From the NCBI RefSeq assembly GCF_029761915.1, contig NZ_CP121695.1, positions 8,957,501-9,021,500 of the forward strand: DNA of 64,000 nucleotides. The letters run 5' to 3'. This document shows, in pieces, positions 32,609 to 40,374 of the stretch (position 1 is its first letter; each line of letters starts with the position of its first letter). The position numbers and the translations under genes are program-made. The DNA comes from Bradyrhizobium sp. CB1650. GTDB lineage: Bacteria; Pseudomonadota; Alphaproteobacteria; Rhizobiales; Xanthobacteraceae. A model generated the notes under the pieces. It saw only the letters and a list, made by a program, of their open reading frames with translations, had not been told where the DNA came from and searched no databases.

Positions 32609-32756
32609 CCCTCCCCCCTTGCGGGGGAGGGGGGTAGCCACGAACTCTGACCTCGCCCGGGGCTACCCCCTTCCCATAGCCGAAGCTTCGCTTCGGCGTT
32701 CATTAGAAGGACGGCCGCCGAAGGCGGCCTACGCCTCCCCCGCAAGGGGGGAGGGA
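32609..32756. repeat. Palindromic intergenic repeat (CCTCCCCC type)
   Basis: CCCTCCCCCCTTGCGGGGGA at the left and CCTCCCCCGCAAGGGGGGAG at the right are each hairpins. Between them, GCCGAAGCTTCGCTTCGGC and GGCCGCCGAAGGCGGCC form two more. It follows the last gene of the peptide-importer operon. Confidence 0.75.
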
Positions 32757-32814
32757 GCGCAGTGAGCGCGTGGATACATCTCGGTTCAGATCGACAATCC
32801 GGTTCAGATCGCAG

Positions 32815-33792
32815 CTACGAAGCCGCCGTCACTGCTTCCGCCAGCACGCACCTTGCCGCCCGGCCCGGCGCCGGCTCCACGTTCGGCGGCAGTTGCTCCA
32901 GGCAGCGCGGCTGGGCCGCGGCGCAGCGGGGGGCGAAGGAGCAATTGTGCGGCTTCTCGGCGAGCGAAGGCGGGGTGCCGGGGATGGTCTCGAGGCGCTG
33001 CCCCCGCTTGGCGCCGTGAATGGTGGAGGCGAGCAGGCCCTTGGCATAGGGATGCATCGGCGCGCGGACGATGTCGCGCAAACTCCCCTGCTCCACGATC
33101 TGGCCGGCATACATCACCGCGACGCGGTCGCAGATCTCGATCGCGACGCCGATGTCATGGGTGACGAAGATGACGGACATGCCGAACTCGCGCTGCAATT
33201 CGCGGAGCAGCAACAGGATCTGGATCTGCACGGTGGCGTCGAGCGCGGTGGTCGGCTCGTCCGCGAGCAGAATCCTGGGCCGGCAGGCGAGCGCCAGCGC
33301 GATCATGGCGCGCTGGCGCATGCCGCCGGACATCTCGTGCGGATAGGCGTCCAGCCGGCGCTTTGCGGAAGGGATGCGTACCACCTCGAGCATTTCGAGC
33401 GCGCGCGCCCTGCCCTCCGCAAAACTCTTGCCTTCATGACGCACGACGCTTTCGGCGATCTGCGCGCCGATGGTGTAGACCGGATCGAGCGCGAGCGCGG
33501 GCTCCTGGAAGATCATCGAGACGGTCTGGCCGCGGAAGGCGGAGAGCTCCTCGTCGTTCATGGCGAGGACGTCGCGGCCCATGACATTGACGCGGCCGGA
33601 GATCTGCGTGCGCTTCCGCGGCAACAGCCGCATCAGCGCACGCAGCGTCACGCTCTTGCCCGAACCGGACTCGCCGAGCAGGCCCAGCACCTCGCTGTTG
33701 CCGAGCGAGAGGCTGAGGTCGTTCACGGCAAAGACCGTGCGCTCACCGGTGAAGCGGATGTTGAGGCCTGAGATCTCGACGAGGTTTGTCAT
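32815..33792 (-). CDS. Peptide-type ABC transporter ATP-binding protein (DppD-like)
   Basis: 325 residues. Walker A is LLGESGSGKSVTLRALMRLL, the signature is MSGGMRQRAMIALALACRPR, Walker B is ILLADEPTTALD and the H-loop is VIFVTHDIGVA. The C-terminal Cys-rich extension (HNCSFAPRCAAAQPRC) is the oligopeptide/dipeptide ATPase tail seen in DppD and OppD. It is the last gene of the importer operon, after the amidase, with a 4-base ATGA overlap (33789-33792). It pairs with the DppF-like ATPase encoded four genes earlier. Confidence 0.95.
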   Translation of the reverse strand: MTNLVEISGLNIRFTGERTVFAVNDLSLSLGNSEVLGLLGESGSGKSVTLRALMRLLPRKRTQISGRVNVMGRDVLAMNDEELSAFRGQTVSMIFQEPALALDPVYTIGAQIAESVVRHEGKSFAEGRARALEMLEVVRIPSAKRRLDAYPHEMSGGMRQRAMIALALACRPRILLADEPTTALDATVQIQILLLLRELQREFGMSVIFVTHDIGVAIEICDRVAVMYAGQIVEQGSLRDIVRAPMHPYAKGLLASTIHGAKRGQRLETIPGTPPSLAEKPHNCSFAPRCAAAQPRCLEQLPPNVEPAPGRAARCVLAEAVTAAS

Positions 33793-35204
33793 GACGGCAG
33801 TTTCGGTATCCGGTCGTGGTAGTCGGTCACGCGCTGGAAGGCGGCGCCGATGGTGAGCAGGGTCGCCTCATCGAAGGAGCGGCCGATGAGCTGCATGCCG
33901 ATCGGCAGGCCGCTCCTGGCGAAGCCGGACGGCACGGTCAGCGACGGCAGGCCGAGATAGTTCACCGGACGGGTGAACAGCGTCAGCCGCTGCAACAGCG
34001 CGGGCGCGTTCGGTCCGCTGCCGACGTCACTCTCCGCAATCGTCGGCGCCGGCACCGGCGAAGCCGGCGCGATCACCGCATCGACGCCGGCGGTCGCTGC
34101 ATTATGCGCGGCAAGCGCAGGCCCGCGCCAGCGCATCGCCTCCAGATAGGTGATGGCGGGAACGGCGAGCCCGTTCTGCAGCCGCATCAAGACCTGCGGG
34201 CCATAGTCCTGCGGCCGCTCGATCATCCAGCGCTTGTGGAAGGCGGCGGCCTCGGCGGCGAGAATGAGCTGGCTCGCCGCGGACAATTGCCGCTGGTCCG
34301 GCAGCTCGACCTTGACGATGTCGGCGCCCTCGCGCTTGAGCACCGCGATGGTCTCGTCGAGCACGCGCGCGACCTCGCTGTCGAGATCGTCGACATAGAA
34401 CGAGGCGGGCACGCCGATCTTCAGGCCCTTGAGCGAGCCTTTGGTCGCGGCGACATAGTCCGAGAGCGGCTCGTGGCTTGCAGTCGGATCCTCGGGATCA
34501 GGGCCAGCCATCAAGGCCAGCAGCAGCGCGCAGTCCTCGGCGGTGCGCGCGAGCGGGCCGACCGTGTCGAGCGATTGCGACAGCGGCATCGCGCCGGCGC
34601 GGCTGACGCGGCTCCACGTGGTTTTCAGGCCCGTGACGCCGCAGAAATGCGCGGGCATGCGGATCGAGCCGCCGGTGTCGGAACCGAGCGCCGCATAGGT
34701 GAGCCGCGCCGCGACCGACGAGCCGGAGCCCGACGACGAGCCGCCGGTGATGTGCGCGACATTCCAGGGATTGCGCACCGGCCCGTAATGGCTGTTGTGG
34801 CCGGTCGGGCCATAGGCGAATTCGGCGAGGTGCAGCGTGCCGAGCCGGATCTGGCCGGCGTCCTTCAGCCGCTGCAAGGCGGTCGACGTCGTCGTGGCGA
34901 CGAAGTCGCGGCGGATCAGCGAGCCGCAGGTCGCGACCTTGCCGGCATCGTAGTACATGTCCTTGTGCGCGAGCGGCACGCCGTGCAGCGGGCCGCGCAC
35001 TTCGCCTTTGGCCAGCGCGGCGTCGGCGGCATCGGCCGCCTTCAACGCGGCTTCCGACTCGACCGTCATGAAAGCGTTGAGATGCGGCTGCCACTGCGCG
35101 ATTCGATGCAGCAAGGCGCGCGTCACCTCGAGCGAAGACACCTGCTTCATCGCGATCGCGCGCGCGACCTCGGTGAGCGTCATCAAGCAAGGCTCGGTGC
35201 TCAT
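33789..35204 (-). CDS. Amidase, AtzE-like (pairs with AtzG-like subunit)
   Basis: 471 residues. The amidase triad is intact: Lys81 in LAHKDMYYD, Ser156 in HITGGSSSGSGSSVA and Ser180 in SDTGGSIRMPAHF, 24 residues apart. It would hydrolyse a C-N bond and release ammonia or an amine. The gene overlaps the small AtzG-like gene by 4 bases upstream and the DppD-like ATPase gene by 4 bases downstream. In Pseudomonas sp. ADP, AtzE (1-carboxybiuret hydrolase) needs the small AtzG protein, so this is probably the catalytic subunit of a similar heteromeric amidase. Substrate inferred to be what the transporter imports. Confidence 0.9.
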   Translation of the reverse strand: MSTEPCLMTLTEVARAIAMKQVSSLEVTRALLHRIAQWQPHLNAFMTVESEAALKAADAADAALAKGEVRGPLHGVPLAHKDMYYDAGKVATCGSLIRRDFVATTTSTALQRLKDAGQIRLGTLHLAEFAYGPTGHNSHYGPVRNPWNVAHITGGSSSGSGSSVAARLTYAALGSDTGGSIRMPAHFCGVTGLKTTWSRVSRAGAMPLSQSLDTVGPLARTAEDCALLLALMAGPDPEDPTASHEPLSDYVAATKGSLKGLKIGVPASFYVDDLDSEVARVLDETIAVLKREGADIVKVELPDQRQLSAASQLILAAEAAAFHKRWMIERPQDYGPQVLMRLQNGLAVPAITYLEAMRWRGPALAAHNAATAGVDAVIAPASPVPAPTIAESDVGSGPNAPALLQRLTLFTRPVNYLGLPSLTVPSGFARSGLPIGMQLIGRSFDEATLLTIGAAFQRVTDYHDRIPKLPS

Positions 35205-35398
35205 TTCGAAACCTTCGCATTCTGCGCGATCACGTAGAGCGCGGGCTCGAGATCGAACGGCAGCGTGCCGGCGATGGCCGCAAAACCGTCGAAAGCCGGT
35301 CCGATCGAGTTGGAGATGCGCGTCGCGGTCTCGTCATCTACGGCAATGCCCGCGACCTGCGCCGTCGCCTTGATCTCTTTTGTCGTTGGTCTCGTCAT
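35201..35398 (-). CDS. AtzG-like small subunit (DUF4089 type)
   Basis: 65 residues, ATG at 35398, TGA at 35201. Helical throughout with IAVDDETATRISNSIGPAFD and FAAIAGTLPFDLEPALYVIA, the pattern of AtzG/DUF4089 proteins, which bind and stabilise amidase-signature enzymes such as AtzE. The gene overlaps by 4 bases with both neighbours (ATPase and amidase), so it is made in ratio with them. It has no catalytic residues and is too short for another role. The family assignment is from pattern recognition of a short protein. Confidence 0.75.
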   Translation of the reverse strand: MTRPTTKEIKATAQVAGIAVDDETATRISNSIGPAFDGFAAIAGTLPFDLEPALYVIAQNAKVSK

Positions 35399-36456
35399 GC
35401 AGTTTCCTCCCTCGGCGCGCGGCTATGGCCTGAACCCGGGATCGCCATGTAGCACGCGGCCTCGTGGCCCATCTTATCGAGCGCAGTGAGCTTTGGTGTA
35501 GCTTTTGCGCAGAGCGGCTCCGCAAACGGGCAACGGGTGTGGAAGCGGCAGCCCGAGGGCGGATCGATCGGATTGGGCGGGTCGCCCGTGATAGGCGGCT
35601 TCTCGGTGCGCCTATCCGGGTCGGACGACGGCATCGCGGCGAGCAGCGCGCGGGTGTAGGGATGCGCCGGTGCGTCCCAGACCTGGTCGACCGGGCCGAG
35701 CTCGACAACTTCGCCGAGATACATGACCAGCACGCGATCCGAGATGTAGCGCACCACGTTGAGGTCGTGGCTGATAAAGAGATAGGTCAGGCCGAACTCG
35801 CGCTTGAGATCGGCGAGCAGGTTGAGCACCTGCGCCTCGACCGATTTGTCGAGCGCGGAGACGGCCTCGTCCAGGATCACCAGCCGCGGCGACAGTGCCA
35901 GCGCGCGTGCGATGTTGACGCGCTGGCGCTGGCCGCCGGAGATTTCGTGCGGATAGCGGTTGGCGAAGTTTTCGGGCCGCAAGCCCACCTTGCCGAGCAG
36001 CTCGCGCGCCAGCGCGCGCGCCTGGCTGTCAGCCATGCCGTGGACCTTCGGGCCGAAGGCGATCGACTCCTCGATGGTCAGGCGCGGATTGAGCGAGGCA
36101 TAGGAGTCCTGGAACACCATCTGCATGCCGCGGCGCAATTCGCGCAAGGACAGCGACTGGCCGACGGTCATGCCGTCATAGACGATATCGCCGGCATCGC
36201 GCGGCATCAGATGCATGAGAAGCCGTGCGGTGGTCGACTTGCCGCAGCCGGACTCGCCGACGATGCCGACCGTCTCGCCCTTGGCGACGGCGAAGGAGAC
36301 GTTGTCGACGGCGCGTACGGTGCGCTTTGCGCTGAACAGATCGCCGCGGACCGGGAAGTGTTTTGTCAGGCCGCTCACCTGCAGCAGCGGCTGCGCCACG
36401 CCGCCGCGGTCTTCGACCGGCTCGAGCATTTCGACAGGGGTGGTGGTCTCGATCAT
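35395..36456 (-). CDS. Peptide-type ABC transporter ATP-binding protein (DppF-like)
   Basis: 353 residues. [20 protein letters not shown] at the start is characteristic of DppF/OppF. Walker A is [20 protein letters not shown], the signature is [20 protein letters not shown], Walker B is [12 protein letters not shown] (Ala for the usual Pro) and the H-loop is [11 protein letters not shown]. The C-terminal part has the [14 protein letters not shown] extension. Lies between the DppC-like permease (3-base gap) and the AtzG-like gene (4-base overlap). Energises import together with the DppD-like ATPase. Confidence 0.95.
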   Translation of the reverse strand: MIETTTPVEMLEPVEDRGGVAQPLLQVSGLTKHFPVRGDLFSAKRTVRAVDNVSFAVAKGETVGIVGESGCGKSTTARLLMHLMPRDAGDIVYDGMTVGQSLSLRELRRGMQMVFQDSYASLNPRLTIEESIAFGPKVHGMADSQARALARELLGKVGLRPENFANRYPHEISGGQRQRVNIARALALSPRLVILDEAVSALDKSVEAQVLNLLADLKREFGLTYLFISHDLNVVRYISDRVLVMYLGEVVELGPVDQVWDAPAHPYTRALLAAMPSSDPDRRTEKPPITGDPPNPIDPPSGCRFHTRCPFAEPLCAKATPKLTALDKMGHEAACYMAIPGSGHSRAPREETA

Positions 36457-36459
36457 GCG

Positions 36460-37362
36460 CTAGTTCCTGATGTCCATGGCGCTGCGCAGGCCGTCCGAAA
36501 GCAGGTTGAAGCAGATCGAGACCGCGAAGATCATCGCGCCCGGCAAGGCTGCGACCCAGGGATTGACATAGATCGCGGTGCGCAGCGTGTTCAGCATCAG
36601 GCCCCATTCCGGCTCCGGCGGCTTGGTACCGAGACCGAGGAAGGAGAGACCGGCGGCCAGGATCATCGAGACCGAGATCAGGCTGGTGGCATAGACGAAG
36701 ATCGCCCCCAGCACGTTGCCGAGGATGTGCACGCGCATGATGGTGAAGGGGCCCGCGCCCGAGGCACGCGCGGCCTCGACGAAGTCCATGTTGCGCACGC
36801 CCGTGGTGACGCTCTCGGCGACGCGGGTGATCTGCGGCACGAACACGATGGTCAGCGCGACGATGGAGTTGAGGATGCCGGCCCCCAACGCGCCGGAGAT
36901 CGCGATCGCCAGCAGCACGGAGGGGAAGGCGTAGAACACGTCGACGGTGCGCATGATCGCGGTGTTGAGCTTGCCGCCGACATAGCCGGCAACGATGCCG
37001 AGCGAGGTGCCAATGCCGAAGGCGAGGATCACGGGCAGGATGCCGATGACGAGCGACAGCCGCCCGCCATAGATCAGCCGCGCCAGCATATCGCGGCCAA
37101 GCTCGTCGGTACCGAGCGGATAGCCCGGCGTCGCGATGTGGCGGAGGCGGCGGATCATCGAGCCCTTGTAGGGATCTTCCAGCCCGAGCCATGGCGCGAG
37201 CAGCGCGGAGAGGAAGATCAGGAGCAGCACCAGCGCGCAGGCGATGCTGACCTTGTCGCGCAGGATACGGCGGCCGACGGTCGTCCAATAGCCGCGCGCC
37301 TTGGTCGCGGGAGCGACCTGAAGCGCCGCATCGCTCGTCGCGGACAGCGGAAGCTCGCTCAT
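36460..37362 (-). CDS. Peptide-type ABC transporter permease (DppC-like)
   Basis: 300 residues. N-terminal cytoplasmic stretch, first helix [20 protein letters not shown], then [20 protein letters not shown] (the DppC/OppC signature), five further helices and the EAA-type loop [20 protein letters not shown]. It ends [19 protein letters not shown]. Partner of the DppB-like permease, 3 bases upstream. Inner membrane. Confidence 0.95.
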   Translation of the reverse strand: MSELPLSATSDAALQVAPATKARGYWTTVGRRILRDKVSIACALVLLLIFLSALLAPWLGLEDPYKGSMIRRLRHIATPGYPLGTDELGRDMLARLIYGGRLSLVIGILPVILAFGIGTSLGIVAGYVGGKLNTAIMRTVDVFYAFPSVLLAIAISGALGAGILNSIVALTIVFVPQITRVAESVTTGVRNMDFVEAARASGAGPFTIMRVHILGNVLGAIFVYATSLISVSMILAAGLSFLGLGTKPPEPEWGLMLNTLRTAIYVNPWVAALPGAMIFAVSICFNLLSDGLRSAMDIRN

Positions 37363-37365
37363 CGG

Positions 37366-38319
37366 CTAGCCCCGCTTGATGCGCGGATCGATCGCGGCCT
37401 GCGCGATATCGACCAGCAGATTGAGGAAGACGAAGAACAGCGCCAGCACCAGGATGGTGCCCTGCAGCAGCGGCAGGTCGCGCTGGAAGATCGCCGAATT
37501 CAAGAGGAAGCCGGAGCCCGGCCAGGAGAACACGGTCTCGATCAGGATCGAACCGCCGAGCATGTAGCCGAGCTGCAGACCCATCACCGCCAGCGCGGTG
37601 GGCGCCGCATTCTTGATGACGTGGCGGAACACCCCGCGCTCGCGCAGGCCTTTTGCGCGCAAAGCCTCGACGAAATCCTGTGAGAGAATATCGCCGGTGA
37701 GTGCGCGCACCGTGCGGGTGACGATGCCCATCGGGATCACCGACGTCGTGATCGCCGGCAGCACCAGGTATTTCAGATGCGCCCAGTCCCAGGCCCAGGC
37801 GCCGGAGCCGCCGGGACCGGCGCCGACCGCGGGCAGCCAGTTCAGCTCGACCGAGAAGATGATGACGAGCAGCATGCCGAGCCAGTAATGCGGCACCGAG
37901 ACGCCGGCGATCGCGAAGGAGGTCGCCAGCTTGTCGATCCAGGTCTCGCGGAAATAGCCGGCGATCAGACCGAACAGCAGGCCAAGGGTGAAGCCGATGA
38001 TGGCCGCGGCAATCGCGAGCGTGACGGTGTTGCCGACCGCGCGCATGACTTCGGCAAGGACGGGGCGCCCCGTCGCGATGGAGTTGCCGAGATCGCCATG
38101 CAGCGCGCGCAGCAGCCAGAGGCCGAATTGCACCGGCAGCGGCCGGTCAAAGCCGTAGGCCGCGCGAAGCTGCGCCGCGAGCTCCTGTGAGGCGTCGGCC
38201 GGCAGCACGGCCACCAGCGGATCGCCCGGCGTGATATGCACGAGCAGAAAACACACCAACGCCACGCTGATGACGATCGGGACGACGTAGACGATGCGTC
38301 TGGCGATATAGGCGAGCAC
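37366..38319 (-). CDS. Peptide-type ABC transporter permease (DppB-like)
   Basis: 317 residues. Six helices; begins YIARRIVYVVPIVISVALVC, with FLLVHITPGDP (the DppB/OppB signature) and the EAA loop VEALRAKGLRERGVFRHVIK. The helix set LGMLLVIIFSVELNWLPAVG and GSILIETVFSWPGSGFLLNS is standard. Forms the channel with the DppC-like subunit. The gap from the binding-protein gene (199 bases) is largely a hairpin-rich repeat, which may lower expression of the membrane and ATPase genes relative to the binding protein. Confidence 0.95.
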   Translation of the reverse strand: MLAYIARRIVYVVPIVISVALVCFLLVHITPGDPLVAVLPADASQELAAQLRAAYGFDRPLPVQFGLWLLRALHGDLGNSIATGRPVLAEVMRAVGNTVTLAIAAAIIGFTLGLLFGLIAGYFRETWIDKLATSFAIAGVSVPHYWLGMLLVIIFSVELNWLPAVGAGPGGSGAWAWDWAHLKYLVLPAITTSVIPMGIVTRTVRALTGDILSQDFVEALRAKGLRERGVFRHVIKNAAPTALAVMGLQLGYMLGGSILIETVFSWPGSGFLLNSAIFQRDLPLLQGTILVLALFFVFLNLLVDIAQAAIDPRIKRG

Positions 38320-38334
38320 GTTGGGTTCTTTCTT

Positions 38335-38497
38335 CCTTCTCCCCTTGTGGGAGAAGGTGGCGCGCGATCAGCGCGCCGGATGAGGGGTTCTCTCCGCGGG
38401 TACAATCGTTCCGAATGCAGCAAGGGAGTCTGCGGAGAGAGACCCCTCACCCGGCTTCGCTGTCGCGAAGCCACCCTCTCCCGCAAGGGGAGAGGGT
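38335..38497. repeat. Palindromic intergenic repeat (CCTTCTCCCC type)
   Basis: Starts CCTTCTCCCCTTGTGGGAGA and ends CCCTCTCCCGCAAGGGGAGAGGG. Inner pairs are TGGCGCGCGATCAGCGCGCC and GAGAGACCCCTCACCCGGC. It sits inside the operon between the binding-protein gene and the permease genes. Same family as 4970-5100. Confidence 0.75.
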
Positions 38498-38518
38498 GCA
38501 GCGAGTACGCGGCGCGAA

Positions 38519-40174
38519 TTACTGCATCGACACCAGCGAGAAGTCGATGAACCAGCTCTTCGGTTGCACGACGCCGGTCACCTTCGGGCTCATGGCGCGG
38601 GGGCCGACGTCGTGCGCGACGTAGAGGAAGGCCGCGTCGTCGACGGAGGCCGCGTGCAGTTCGGCGAGCGCGGCATCGCGTGCGGCAGGATCGAAGGTCT
38701 GCCGCGCCTTCTTCACCAACTCGTCGAACTTGGGATTGTTGATGAAGCCCCAATTGTTAGAGACCGGCGGCGCCATGCCCGATTGCAGAAAGCGCACCAG
38801 CGCGAAGAACGGGTCCATCGCCGCATAGGTGACGTTGGTCGCATTCGAGCCGTTGGCGCTGGGATCCTTGGCGCCGCGCCGCCAATTGGTGAACAGCGTA
38901 TTCCACTCGATGACGTCGAGCTGCACATCGAAGTAGCATTCGGCGAGCGCCTGCTGCAGATATTCGTTCATCGGCAGCGGCTGCATCTGGCCCGAGCCGG
39001 ACGCCGAGGTCTGGATCTTCACCGTCAGCTTCTTGTTCGGACCAAAGCCTGCCTCCTGCATCAGTTTTTGCGCAGCAGCCTTGTCGTATTTGATCTCGAA
39101 GGTCGGCTTTCCGCGCCAGGGATGGCCCGCCTCGAAGGTGCCGGTCGCCGGCACCATCAGCCCTGCGAGCAGGCCGTCCTTGAGACCCTCGCGGTCGACG
39201 CAGAGGTTTGCCGCCTTGCGGACACGGATATCGTTCCAGGGCGAGCCCTCGACGCGCGAGAACTGCCACGGCCAGACGTGCGGCTGCTCGTTGGCGTAGA
39301 GCTTGAAGCCGCGCTGCTTGAGTTCGGGCAGCGCGTCCGGCGCGGGTGCCTCGACCCAGTCGACCTGGCCGGACAGCAGCGCCGCAGTGCGCGCGTTGGC
39401 TTCCGGCATCGGCAAGAGCACCATCTTGTCGACCTTGGGCACGCGTGCCTTGTCCCAATAGTTGGCGTTCTTGACGAGCTCGAGCCGCTCGCGCGGCGTG
39501 AAGCTCGCCATCTTCCACGGGCCGGTGCCCGAGGCATCCTTGGCGAACGCGGTCCACGCGGCCTGCGACTTCGCCTTGGCATCTGCGCCTTCGGCCTTGT
39601 CATAGAAGGCCTGCCACTTCGCCGGGCTCGCCATGAAGAGATTGGTGAGGTTGATCGGCAGGAAGCTGTCGGGCTCCTTGGTGGTGAGCTCGACGGTCAT
39701 GTCGTCGATCTTCTTCGCGGAAGCGAGCGTCGGCATGCGCGAGGCGGTGACGCCGACCTGGCTCGCATCGAATTGCGGCGCGTCCTGCTTCAGCACTTTC
39801 TCCACATTCCACACCACGGCGTCGGCGTTGAACGGCGAGCCGTCATGGAAGGTGACGCCGGGACGTAGCTTGAAGATCCACTTGGTCTTGTCGGCATCGT
39901 CGACCTTCCACTCGGTGGCAAGGCCGGGGATCACCACGCTCGCCTTGTCTGCGGACGACAGGTCCCATCCGGTGAGCCCGTCATACATGGTGAGGCCGGT
40001 GAAGCGGTTGCCCTCGAAACCCTGGTCGGGCTGGCCGAGCGTGCGCGGAATATCGGCAGCGGTCATGCCGATGCGCAGCACGGTCTCGGCGCCGGCCGCA
40101 CGCGGCCATTCAGCCGCAGCCGTCAGGGCCAGCGCTGCAACCAGTGCCGCGCGTGTCGTCTTCTTGATAAGCAT
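38519..40174 (-). CDS. Peptide-type ABC transporter substrate-binding protein (family 5)
   Basis: 551 residues from the ATG at 40174. A signal peptide (about 1-28: AALVAALALTAAAEWPRAAGA) is followed by the family-5 solute-binding fold: ATEWKVDDADKTKWIFKLRP, GVTFHDGSPFNADAVVWNVE, GTGPWKMASFTPRERLELVK and DIRVRKAANLCVDREGL. Periplasmic binding of a peptide or peptide-like ligand for the DppBCDF set. No lipobox Cys. Divergent from a second binding protein at 40375, to which it is clearly related (TEWKVDD, GVTFHDGS, YWDKARVPKVDK against YWNKKRIPKVDK). Confidence 0.93.
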   Translation of the reverse strand: MLIKKTTRAALVAALALTAAAEWPRAAGAETVLRIGMTAADIPRTLGQPDQGFEGNRFTGLTMYDGLTGWDLSSADKASVVIPGLATEWKVDDADKTKWIFKLRPGVTFHDGSPFNADAVVWNVEKVLKQDAPQFDASQVGVTASRMPTLASAKKIDDMTVELTTKEPDSFLPINLTNLFMASPAKWQAFYDKAEGADAKAKSQAAWTAFAKDASGTGPWKMASFTPRERLELVKNANYWDKARVPKVDKMVLLPMPEANARTAALLSGQVDWVEAPAPDALPELKQRGFKLYANEQPHVWPWQFSRVEGSPWNDIRVRKAANLCVDREGLKDGLLAGLMVPATGTFEAGHPWRGKPTFEIKYDKAAAQKLMQEAGFGPNKKLTVKIQTSASGSGQMQPLPMNEYLQQALAECYFDVQLDVIEWNTLFTNWRRGAKDPSANGSNATNVTYAAMDPFFALVRFLQSGMAPPVSNNWGFINNPKFDELVKKARQTFDPAARDAALAELHAASVDDAAFLYVAHDVGPRAMSPKVTGVVQPKSWFIDFSLVSMQ

Positions 40175-40223
40175 CGCCTCAATCCTTTTCCGGCTTTCGA
40201 TGACTATTTTTGATGCAAGCGTA

Positions 40224-40239
40224 TGCAATGGCTATGCCA
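40224..40239 (-). promoter_or_regulatory. Sigma-54-type promoter for the peptide-importer operon
   Basis: On the minus strand TGGCATAGCCATTGCA, with the -24 GG (40237-40238) and -12 GC (40225-40226) separated by 10 bases as required and T before the -24 GG. Predicted start near 40213, about 40 bases before the ATG at 40174. Matches the consensus TGGCAC-N5-TTGCA except at one base of TGGCAC. Confidence 0.6.
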
Positions 40240-40275
40240 ATGGGGAAACTTATTCTGCAAATTGCCCCTGCGACG

Positions 40276-40319
40276 ACAAGTCCTTGTGATCGCGCGCCGC
40301 GAAAGGCACCGCGCTGCCT
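40276..40319. promoter_or_regulatory. Candidate activator sites between divergent sigma-54 promoters
   Basis: Two palindromes: ACAAGTCCTTGT (40276-40287, 5-bp arms) and AGGCACCGCGCTGCCT (40304-40319, 7 of 8 positions symmetric). The second contains GCAC...CTGC, which resembles an NtrC half-site pair. It lies about 100 bases upstream of the minus-strand start. Protein identity not established. Confidence 0.35.
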
Positions 40320-40323
40320 ATTC

Positions 40324-40339
40324 TGGCATCGAGCTTGCA
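40324..40339 (+). promoter_or_regulatory. Sigma-54-type promoter for the second binding-protein gene
   Basis: TGGCATCGAGCTTGCA, with GG at 40325-40326 and GC at 40337-40338 and 10 bases between. A C precedes the TGG (YTGGCA). Predicted start near 40350, 25 bases before the ATG at 40375. Confidence 0.6.
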
Positions 40340-40374
40340 GGTCTGGCTCCGATTTCCCCTGGGAGCCTTGGACC

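Noticed and set aside
32412..32765. 117-codon plus-strand frame in the gap after the GlsB-like gene
   Set aside because: It runs through the palindromic repeat at 32609-32756 and has no RBS or conserved pattern.
40211..40241. ATGCAA/TATGCCAATGG direct repeats as an activator site
   Set aside because: They are better explained by the sigma-54 promoter they overlap.
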